A stretch of DNA of 44,525 nt, from the NCBI GenBank assembly GCA_019694155.1, contig JAIBCN010000079.1, positions 1 to 44,525 of the forward strand, in the 5' to 3' direction. This document shows, piece by piece, positions 38,905-44,525 of this stretch. The translations under genes and the position numbers were made by a program. Each line of letters begins with the position of its first letter. Within the stretch, counting starts at the first letter, position 1. The stretch comes from Vicinamibacteria bacterium. GTDB lineage: Bacteria; Acidobacteriota; Vicinamibacteria; Fen-336; JAGNNV01. The notes below the pieces were generated by a model. The model worked only from the letters and a program-made list of their open reading frames with translations, was not told the DNA's origin and searched no databases.

Positions 38905-39986
38905 GAGGTGATGGATTCGTGTACCAGCGGGGATCGGCCTGGTGGGTCCAGTACCGCGCCAACGGGCAGCGGATCCGAGAGGCCGCGAGGATCCCCGACA
39001 AGGACGGCGTGCTGCGCCCAGCCACGACGGAGGCCGAGGCGCGGCGCTACCTTAGGGCGCGGCGAGCCGATGTATTGGGAGGCCGCTTCCTGAGCCCCCA
39101 GGCGGCACGCCTCTCCGTGGCCGATCTCCTCGACGCCCTGGAGACGCACCTAGCCGCGAAAGGGATTCGCTCGCTCGCGAAGGTGCGATGCCACGCGAAG
39201 GCGCTTCGAAGCTTCTTCGCGCTCGAGCGCGCCGCGGAGGTCACGCCCGCGAGCATCGAACGGTTCAAGGCCGAGCGCCGGGCCGCGGGCCGAGCGGCTG
39301 CGACGGTCAACCGAGAGCTCGAGATCTTGCGCCAGGCATACCGTCTCGCCGTGCGCCACCGCCATCTCGCACCGCCGAACGTTCCGGCCATCGACATGCT
39401 CCCGGTCGATAACGTGCGCCAGGGCTTCTTCACTCCGAAGGAGATCAGCGCGCTACTCCCCCACCTCGAGCCGGATCTCCGCGACTTCGTGGAGTGGGCC
39501 AGCCTCACCGGGCAGCGAAAGGGCGAGGCCTCTGCGCTCGCGTGGGCGATGCTCGACCGATCGGGCGCCGTCTGGGTCTTCCAAATCCCAGCCACGATCG
39601 CGAAGAACAAGCACGGGAGAACGCTTCCTGTCGTCGGCGTGGCGCGCAGCGTCATCGAGCGCCGCCTCCAGGCTCGGCGACTCGGGCTTGATCTCGTCTT
39701 TCACCGGACGTCGAAGGGGAAACCCGGGCAGCCCGTGGCTCTGTTCGACAAGGCATGGAGGAACGCCCTCAAGGCCGCAGGGCTCCCGAGCGAGCGCCTC
39801 TTTCATGATCTGCGGCGATCGGCCGCGCGAAACCTCCGCAGGGCCGGGGCGAGCGAGACGGAAAGCATGCGCGTCACCGGGCACAAGACCCCCTCCATGT
39901 TCCGCCGGTACAGCATCACCACGGACGACGAAGTGGCCGCCGCCCTGCAACGCGTCGACGACGCGATCGCGAAGGGCCACATTTGA
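38901..39986 (+). CDS. int: Tyrosine recombinase/integrase
   Basis: The 361-aa product starts at GTG 38901 (GTGA). The N-terminus has an arm-binding-like segment (GDGFVYQRGSAWWVQYRANG) and then the core-binding domain (residues 70-150: SVADLLDALETHLAAKGIRS). The catalytic domain holds Arg206 (TGQRKGEASALAW), a lysine in IAKNKHGRTLPVVG, His302-x-x-Arg305 (HDLRRSAARNL), His328 (VTGHKT) and Tyr337 as nucleophile (FRRYSI). All catalytic positions are intact. It ends 52 nt from the right att core and reads toward the tRNA gene. It is the probable enzyme for recombination at the tRNA-Sec 3' end. Confidence 0.93.
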   Translation: MRGDGFVYQRGSAWWVQYRANGQRIREAARIPDKDGVLRPATTEAEARRYLRARRADVLGGRFLSPQAARLSVADLLDALETHLAAKGIRSLAKVRCHAKALRSFFALERAAEVTPASIERFKAERRAAGRAAATVNRELEILRQAYRLAVRHRHLAPPNVPAIDMLPVDNVRQGFFTPKEISALLPHLEPDLRDFVEWASLTGQRKGEASALAWAMLDRSGAVWVFQIPATIAKNKHGRTLPVVGVARSVIERRLQARRLGLDLVFHRTSKGKPGQPVALFDKAWRNALKAAGLPSERLFHDLRRSAARNLRRAGASETESMRVTGHKTPSMFRRYSITTDDEVAAALQRVDDAIAKGHI

Positions 39987-40015
39987 GCCACAAACTCACG
40001 AGCGCCTGACACCAA

Positions 40016-40034
40016 CCCCGCACCAGTTGCGGGG
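40016..40034. terminator. GC-rich hairpin between integrase and tRNA-Sec
   Basis: CCCCGCA and TGCGGGG form a perfect 7-bp stem with the loop CCAGT, 4 nt from the 3' end of the tRNA-Sec gene. It is 30 nt past the integrase stop. It could terminate either convergent transcript, and is supplied by the inserted element. No T-run follows in either direction. Confidence 0.45.
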
Positions 40035-40038
40035 AAGG

Positions 40039-40066
40039 TGGCGGAAGCGCGTGGGAATCGAACCCA
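40039..40066. repeat. Right attachment site (attR), part of tRNA-Sec
   Basis: The 28-bp core is identical to 27853-27880 and covers the CCA end, acceptor 3' strand and T arm of the tRNA gene. This copy is in the intact tRNA, so the integration rebuilt a complete gene. Confidence 0.9.
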
Positions 40067-40136
40067 CCTGTCCGGGGAGACCCCGGACGCCAGCGGCTTT
40101 GAAGGCCGTGCAGGTCACCAGACCCGGCTCGCTTCC
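40039..40136 (-). tRNA. selC: tRNA-Sec (anticodon TCA)
   Basis: The 98-nt sequence on the minus strand starts GGAAGCG and ends CGCTTCCGCCA with encoded CCA. The anticodon loop is CTTCAAA, with TCA at 40100-40102, reading UGA. Features special to selenocysteine tRNA are the 6-bp D stem (CGGGTC/GACCTG) with a TGGT loop, a long variable arm (GTCCGGGG/CCCCGGAC, 8 bp with loop TCT) and a T arm GTGGG-TTCGATT-CCCAC. Length and discriminator G match bacterial tRNA-Sec. It implies UGA-directed selenoproteins in this host. It is the integration target of the adjacent element. Confidence 0.96.
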
Positions 40137-40152
40137 ACGGAACGTTGCGGTG

Positions 40153-40158
40153 AGCATA
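40153..40158 (-). promoter_or_regulatory. Possible -10 element of tRNA-Sec
   Basis: TATGCT on the minus strand lies about 17 nt upstream of the tRNA 5' end, so a transcript would begin about 10 nt before the mature end. No convincing -35 is seen, so this is weak. Confidence 0.3.
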
Positions 40159-40221
40159 GCCCGCCCGACTCCTGGCGCCATGCCGCCCCAAGCGATCTTC
40201 AAATGGGGCAGAATCCACCCG

Positions 40222-41130
40222 ATGTCCGACGCCCACTCCTCGAACAAGGCGATCCTCTACGCTCTTCTCGCGAACTTCGGCATCGCGGTCTCGAAACTGG
40301 TGGCGGCGCTCTACACCGCTTCGGGGTCGATGCTCGCGGAGGCGATCCACTCCTTCTCCGACTGCGCCAACCAGGTCCTTCTCTTCATAGGGCTCCACCA
40401 GTCCCGGAAGCCGGCGAGCCGGGAGTATCCGCTCGGTTACGGGAAGGTGACTTACTTCTGGAGCTTCGTGGTGGCCCTGCTCCTCTTCAGCCTCGGCGGT
40501 CTCTTCTCCATCTACGAAGGCTGGCACAAGCTCCACCATCCCGAGCCGGTGTCGAAGCTGTGGGTGGCGCTCAGCGTCCTCGCGGTGTCGATCCTGCTCG
40601 AGGCGGGGTCGCTCGCGGGGTGCCTCAAGGAGATCGCCCACCTGCGGCGGGGAAAGTCGTTCGGCTACTGGCTCAAGAACACCCGCAACGCGGAGTTGGT
40701 GGTGGTTCTCGGCGAGGACGTCGCCGCTCTCGTCGGACTCGGGCTCGCCTTCGGCTTCGTCGGTCTCACCGCGATCACCGGAAATCCGCAGTTCGATGCC
40801 ATCGGTTCCATCGCGATCGGCGCTGTCCTCGTGGCCGTGGCGATCTTCATCGCGGCCAGGATCAAGGGCCTCATCGTTGGAAAGTCGGCGGAGGAGGATG
40901 TGGAGGAAGCGATCCGCGAGGAAATCAAGCGCAGCCCGGGAATCGAAGAGCTGCTGCGCGCGATCACCATGCAGTTCGGACCCCAGGTCATGCTGGCCGC
41001 CAAGATCCGGGTGACGCCGGGGCTCTCCATCGAGGAGGCGGTGGCGCGGATCAACGAACTCGAATCCCGCATCCACGAGAAGTTCCCCGAGATCGCGTGG
41101 TGCTTCATCGAGCCCGACGACAAGGATTAG
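40222..41130 (+). CDS. Cation diffusion facilitator (CDF) family transporter
   Basis: The 302-aa product is a proton-coupled divalent-metal exporter. It has about six membrane segments in residues 10-225. The metal site on helix 2 is HSFSD (43-47), in GSMLAEAIHSFSDCANQ. The helix-5 site is ED (165-166) in VVVLGEDVAALVGL, where Zn exporters usually have H-x-x-x-D, so metal preference may differ (Mn or Fe types use other residues). The 85-residue C-terminal cytosolic domain (GKSAEEDVEEAIREEIKRSP) is the typical ferredoxin-like metal sensor. The start is ATG 40222, just downstream of the tRNA promoter region. Confidence 0.9.
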   Translation: MSDAHSSNKAILYALLANFGIAVSKLVAALYTASGSMLAEAIHSFSDCANQVLLFIGLHQSRKPASREYPLGYGKVTYFWSFVVALLLFSLGGLFSIYEGWHKLHHPEPVSKLWVALSVLAVSILLEAGSLAGCLKEIAHLRRGKSFGYWLKNTRNAELVVVLGEDVAALVGLGLAFGFVGLTAITGNPQFDAIGSIAIGAVLVAVAIFIAARIKGLIVGKSAEEDVEEAIREEIKRSPGIEELLRAITMQFGPQVMLAAKIRVTPGLSIEEAVARINELESRIHEKFPEIAWCFIEPDDKD

Positions 41131-41221
41131 GCCGGCAAGCGGGCTGGGAGCAAGGGGGTGGGACCCGGTGAGTGGATCCCGGCGTTCGCCTGGGATACGA
41201 CGGAGCTGATCTCGGAACGAT

Positions 41222-42910
41222 TTAAAGCCCGTCGTACTTCGGCCCGCCCCCGCCCTCCGGCGTCACCCAGGTGATGATCTGGTACGGATCCATGATGTCG
41301 CAGGTCTTGCAGTGGACGCAGTTCGAGAAGTTGATCTGCAGCTTGAGCGACTTCGGATTGCCGTCGTTCTTCGGCACCATCTCGTAGACCGCGGCCGGGC
41401 AGAACTTCTCGCAGGGGTTCCCGTACTCGGTCCTGCAGGTGGTCTCGCAGATGTTGGGATCGGCCACTTGCAGGTGCGCCGGCTGGTCCTCCTCGTGGAG
41501 AGTTCCCGCGTGGAAGACGTCGGTCAGACGGTCGAAAGTGAGCTTGCCGTCGGCCTTGGCCCGCTGGAAGAAGTCGCGGGTCGTGCCCGCGCCATACCGG
41601 TCGATCAGCTTCTCCATGTCGGCGTGGCCGCCGGAGGGCGCGAGAGGATCGACGAGACCGCGGCCGCCCGTCACCATGAGGAGGCCGGTGTTGATCATGC
41701 CGCCGAGGAAACCGTGCTTGAAGCCCTGGTGGAAGTTGCGGACGGCGTAGAGCTCCTCCCTGACCGGCGAAGCGTTGACGCGGTCCTCGAAGCCCTTCAG
41801 GACCGCCGCTGACGAGTCCTCGCGTTCCAGCGCCTCGAGCGCGGTCTCAGCGGCGAGCATGCCGGTCTTGATCCCAAGGTGGATGCCCTTGAGGCGCATG
41901 GCGTTCAGGAAGCCCGCGGCCTCGCCGATGAGAAGGAGGCCATCCGCGTACGTCCTGGGTATGCAGTACCAGCCGCCCTCGCTGATCGCGCGGGCGCCGT
42001 ACTTGAGCATCTTCCCGCCCTGGAGCAGTTCGGCCACGCGCGGGTGCGTCTTCATCTTCTGGAAGAGACCGTGCGGGTCGAGGAACGGGTCGCGGTAGTC
42101 GAGACCGATCACGAGACCGACCGAGATCTCCGTATCCGAGAGGCCGTAGATGAAGCCTCCCCCGAAGGTCTCCCACCCGAGCGGCTCGCCCATGGTGTGA
42201 ATGACTTCGCCCTTCTGAATGCGGCCCTTGGGAACTTCCCAAAGCTCCTTGATCCCAAGCGTGTAAACCATCGGGAACTTGCCGGCATCGAGCTTGAGCT
42301 TCGCCACCGCGGTCTTGGTGAGACTCCCCCGCGCGCCCTCGGCCAGGATCGTGACCTTCGCGCGGATGTCGACGCCGGCCTCGTAGTTGGCCTTCTTCTT
42401 CCCGTGCTTGTCGATGCCCTTGTCGCCGGTGCGCACGCCCACCAGCCGATCGCCGTCCCAGAGCAGGGACGCGGCCGGGAAGCCGGGCATGCAGTCGACG
42501 CCCCGCTTTTCCGCCTCCGTGGCCAGCCACTTGACGAGGTTGCTGAGGCTGATGACGTAGTTGCCGTGGTTCTGGAGAGGCGGCGGTGTGATCGGCAGCC
42601 GGAACTTCGATTCTTCGAACAGGTATTCGACGCAATCGGTCGTGACCTTGGCGGCGAGCGGCGCGCGGCCCTCGAAGTCGGGAATCAGCTCACGAAGCGA
42701 CGACGGATCGAGCACCGCGCCCGAAATCGAATGAGCGCCGAACTCGGCCGCCTTCTCGATCACCATGATCGAAGGCTCTAGGGGCTTCACCCCCGGACGC
42801 TTGGCCCGCTCGGCGAGGAGGTCCTTCAACCGTATGGCCGCCGCAAGACCCGCCGGGCCGCCACCCACGATCAGGACGTCGGTTTCGAGAGTATCTCGTT
42901 CTTCAGTCAT
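41222..42910 (-). CDS. Electron-transfer flavoprotein:quinone oxidoreductase (ETF-QO)
   Basis: The 562-aa membrane-associated enzyme passes electrons from reduced ETF to the quinone pool. The FAD motif is DVLIVGGGPAGLAAA (11-25). FGAHSISGAVLDP, VTILAEGARGSLTK and SEGGWYCIPRTYADGLLLIG are further ETF-QO landmarks. The C-terminal ferredoxin-like tail has one [4Fe-4S] site: a Cys in EKFCPAAVYE plus CVHCKTC (Cys531, Cys534, Cys537). Length matches human and Rhodobacter enzymes after their targeting signals. The start is ATG 42910; a TTG 15 nt earlier is less likely. etfA and etfB lie nearby, which completes the pathway. Confidence 0.95.
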   Translation of the reverse strand: MTEERDTLETDVLIVGGGPAGLAAAIRLKDLLAERAKRPGVKPLEPSIMVIEKAAEFGAHSISGAVLDPSSLRELIPDFEGRAPLAAKVTTDCVEYLFEESKFRLPITPPPLQNHGNYVISLSNLVKWLATEAEKRGVDCMPGFPAASLLWDGDRLVGVRTGDKGIDKHGKKKANYEAGVDIRAKVTILAEGARGSLTKTAVAKLKLDAGKFPMVYTLGIKELWEVPKGRIQKGEVIHTMGEPLGWETFGGGFIYGLSDTEISVGLVIGLDYRDPFLDPHGLFQKMKTHPRVAELLQGGKMLKYGARAISEGGWYCIPRTYADGLLLIGEAAGFLNAMRLKGIHLGIKTGMLAAETALEALEREDSSAAVLKGFEDRVNASPVREELYAVRNFHQGFKHGFLGGMINTGLLMVTGGRGLVDPLAPSGGHADMEKLIDRYGAGTTRDFFQRAKADGKLTFDRLTDVFHAGTLHEEDQPAHLQVADPNICETTCRTEYGNPCEKFCPAAVYEMVPKNDGNPKSLKLQINFSNCVHCKTCDIMDPYQIITWVTPEGGGGPKYDGL

Positions 42911-42955
42911 GGCGGGCACATTCAATCACATCCACCCGTGCCAGAATGCGGCGCC

Positions 42956-43477
42956 ATGCGGTCCACCATTCTGGCCATCGGCGCGGCCATCGCGGGGCTC
43001 TTCGTGCTCGCCGGGCTCGTGGCCTTGGTCGCCCGGAAGCTGCGGCTCTTCCGGCCGGAGAAAGCAACCGAGCAGATGCGCGCGATCCCCGACCCGGGCT
43101 CCGGTTCCGTTTCCTTCGTGCGGACCGGCGCGTCGGGAGCCGCTCTCTCCGCCCAGGACGCGGTGGACCGGGGCGCGCCGCGCCTCCGGGAAACCTCGGC
43201 GCCGGCCTGGGCGAGCCGCGTGATCGTCCTCAACTCCCCCTCCATCCGCATCGGCCGGGCCCTGGACAACGATATTGTCCTCGCCGAGGATCCGGTCTCC
43301 GCCGAGCACTGCCGGCTGGACCGGGTCGATGGGACGTTCCGCCTGACGGATCTCGGGTCGACCAACAAGACGTGGGTCAACGGAAAGAAGGTCGACGCAG
43401 TCGTCCTGAAGGACGGCGATCAGATCCGGGTTGGACGGACCACGTTCGTCTTCGAGTCGGCGGGCGCCCGAGGCTGA
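42956..43477 (+). CDS. Membrane-anchored FHA-domain protein
   Basis: The 173-aa product has one N-terminal membrane helix (residues about 4-26: TILAIGAAIAGLFVLAGLVA), a charged linker, and a C-terminal FHA domain. FHA hallmarks are SIRIGRALDNDIVL, DPVSAEHCRL and GSTNKTWVNG, with Arg101, Ser115, His118 and Asn137 positions for phosphothreonine recognition. It should be a cytoplasmic-facing sensor of protein phosphorylation. GTG 42938 is an alternative start adding six residues. It lies divergent from ETF-QO and convergent with etfA, so it is likely unrelated to them. Confidence 0.85.
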   Translation: MRSTILAIGAAIAGLFVLAGLVALVARKLRLFRPEKATEQMRAIPDPGSGSVSFVRTGASGAALSAQDAVDRGAPRLRETSAPAWASRVIVLNSPSIRIGRALDNDIVLAEDPVSAEHCRLDRVDGTFRLTDLGSTNKTWVNGKKVDAVVLKDGDQIRVGRTTFVFESAGARG

Positions 43478-43500
43478 GCCCGCGGGCGCCTGAAACAGCG

Positions 43501-44484
43501 CTACCCTCGCGACGCGAAGTGCGCCTTCGCCTCGGCGGTGAGCGGTGGCAGGACCTCGAAGAGGTCGCCCACGATCCCGTAGTTCGCGACCTTGAAGATG
43601 GGAGCCTCGGGATCCTTGTTGATGGCCACGATCACCCGCGACGAGTACATGCCGGCGAGGTGCTGGATGGCTCCCGAGATGCCGCACGCGATGTACAGCG
43701 TCGGGGACACCGTCTTGCCGGTCTGGCCCACCTGGAAGGAATGGGACACCCATCCATCGTCGACAATCGCGCGTGACGCGCCGATGGCGGCGCCCATGGC
43801 TTCGCCCAGTTCCTCGATGAGCTTGAAGTGCTCGGCCGCCTTGAGTCCGCGGCCGCCCGACACGATGACCTGCGCCTCCGCCAGCTCCTTCTTGCCCGAG
43901 TCCTTGGCGCGGAACTCGCGGACGCGAGCCCGCGTCGTGGCGTCGACGTCGGCCGAGGCCGTCTCGCAGGTCCGGCCGTCGGAGGGCGCCGTGAGCGCGA
44001 ACACGTTCGGACGAAGCGTGGCGATCTGCAGGGGGCTCGTCCACGCGAAGGTGGAGATCATCTTGCCCGAGTACTGAGCGCGGGTGGCGACGAGCCTCCC
44101 GTTCTCCTGGGTGAACGACGAGCAGTCGGAGACGAGGCCGCCTCCCGTGAGGAAAGCCACGCGCGGAGCGAGGTCCTTCCCCATCGCGGTGTAGGGAATG
44201 AAGACCGCGGACGGGCTCTCCATCTCGACCACCTTCGCGACGGCCCGGGCGTAGGACTCGGACGAGTACGAGGCGAAGCCGGCGCCCGCGAAGCAGACCA
44301 CCTTGTCGGCGCCATGAGCGCCGAGGGTCTTCGCCGCCGCGTCGTCGGCCTGGCCCACGAGCACGGCGACGACCTTGCCCGAGGAGGCGTCGGCCTGGCG
44401 CCGCGCTTCCGAGACCGCTTCGAGAGAAGGGCGGCGCAGCGCTCCGCCCCGGATTTCCGCGAACGTCAGAATGGTGTTGGACAT
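43501..44484 (-). CDS. etfA: Electron-transfer flavoprotein alpha subunit
   Basis: The 327-aa product pairs with EtfB and binds FAD to collect electrons from acyl-CoA and other dehydrogenases. The N-terminal half is variable. The C-terminal FAD domain has the family motif: FQVGQTGKTVSPTLYIACGI, SGAIQHLAGM, and VAINKDPEAPIFKVANYGIV, GDLFEVLP. The product is complete and normal in length. It starts 2 nt after the etfB stop (TAG 44489-44487), which fixes the order etfB-etfA, the typical operon. Confidence 0.96.
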   Translation of the reverse strand: MSNTILTFAEIRGGALRRPSLEAVSEARRQADASSGKVVAVLVGQADDAAAKTLGAHGADKVVCFAGAGFASYSSESYARAVAKVVEMESPSAVFIPYTAMGKDLAPRVAFLTGGGLVSDCSSFTQENGRLVATRAQYSGKMISTFAWTSPLQIATLRPNVFALTAPSDGRTCETASADVDATTRARVREFRAKDSGKKELAEAQVIVSGGRGLKAAEHFKLIEELGEAMGAAIGASRAIVDDGWVSHSFQVGQTGKTVSPTLYIACGISGAIQHLAGMYSSRVIVAINKDPEAPIFKVANYGIVGDLFEVLPPLTAEAKAHFASRG

Positions 44485-44486
44485 GG

Positions 44487-44525
44487 CTAGATGACCTTCG
44501 CTTCTTCGTGGAGGAGACGGATGAG
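44487..44525 (-). CDS. etfB: Electron-transfer flavoprotein beta subunit, C-terminal end (partial)
   Basis: Only the last 12 codons and the TAG are in the window, reading LIRLLHEEAKVI. The L-x-x-L-x-x-E-A-K-(V/L)-(I/L) ending is characteristic of EtfB, and position directly upstream of etfA agrees. The rest lies beyond the window's right edge. Confidence 0.8.
   Translation of the reverse strand, partial: LIRLLHEEAKVI

Larger units (their letters stand above)
27853..40066. mobile_element. Integrated phage-like element in the tRNA-Sec gene (prophage remnant or satellite)
   Basis: Perfect 28-bp direct repeats bound the element. The right copy (40039-40066) is the 3' end of the intact tRNA-Sec gene and the left copy (27853-27880) is an orphan fragment of it. 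A tyrosine integrase lies next to the right end. The 12.2-kb interior has integrase plus a zinc-finger gene rightward and a divergent leftward operon: AlpA-like, two regulators, a TubC-N-like protein, tape measure, small genes, TerS, TerL, unknown, portal, small genes. Two regulatory-looking genes and a zinc ribbon are at the left end. No capsid, head protease, tail tube, baseplate, fibre or lysis gene was found. Compact overlapping genes argue against random decay. Confidence 0.88.

Noticed and set aside
1..44525. CRISPR array, rRNA genes or insertion-sequence transposases
   Set aside because: No regularly spaced repeats, no rRNA segments and no transposase-like protein were seen on either strand.

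Overview
This is a GC-rich bacterial chromosome segment (roughly two-thirds G+C in coding DNA). Most genes are tightly packed, with 1-4 nt overlaps and frequent GTG starts. The genes point to a diderm that makes lipoproteins (lspA, lgt), respires with an electron-transfer flavoprotein system (etfA, etfB end, ETF-quinone oxidoreductase), uses cobalamin (full-length metH and five B12-type radical SAM proteins) and uses selenocysteine (tRNA-Sec). A myo-inositol-phosphate synthase, the CCFG-type Lgt motif and a Cys-rich mini-lipoprotein are compatible with Myxococcota, Eisenbacteria or Acidobacteriota-like lineages. I cannot name the organism from sequence alone.

Layout. 1-467: end of a methyltransferase, convergent with a small RBBP9-like hydrolase (464-1003). 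1026-15392, all on the minus strand: one apparent 11-gene operon of five B12-domain radical SAM proteins, one further radical SAM protein with a Cys-rich C-terminus, two SAM methyltransferases, an orphan nucleotidyltransferase, a Wzx/MATE-like flippase and a membrane-anchored sulfatase/phosphoglycerol-transferase-fold enzyme. No glycosyltransferase, polymerase or sugar-nucleotide gene is present. This is the best candidate for an undescribed pathway: a radical-modified, probably lipid-linked envelope compound that is flipped and then decorated outside the membrane. 15455-15649 encodes a tiny lipoprotein, divergent from a housekeeping operon ileS-lspA-lgt-rluD-NUDIX (15747-21431). 21428-27402 (minus) carries a small orphan gene, inositol-phosphate synthase, a hypothetical gene and metH.

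27853-40066 is a 12.2-kb integrated element. It lies in the 3' end of the tRNA-Sec gene and is bounded by a 28-bp direct repeat. A tyrosine integrase and a CGNR-like zinc-finger partner read rightward. A divergent leftward block encodes an AlpA/excisionase-like protein, two further DNA-binding-type proteins, a TubC-N-like protein, a tape measure protein, two small proteins, TerS, TerL, an unknown protein, a portal and further small proteins. There is no recognisable major capsid, protease, tail tube, fibre or lysis gene, and the tape-measure gene lies upstream of terS. It is therefore either a rearranged prophage remnant or a phage-satellite-like island. Just left of the element are a 174-bp MITE-like inverted repeat and a palindrome next to metH.

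40222-44525: a cation diffusion facilitator transporter, ETF-quinone oxidoreductase, a membrane-anchored FHA protein, etfA, and the last 12 codons of etfB at the window edge.
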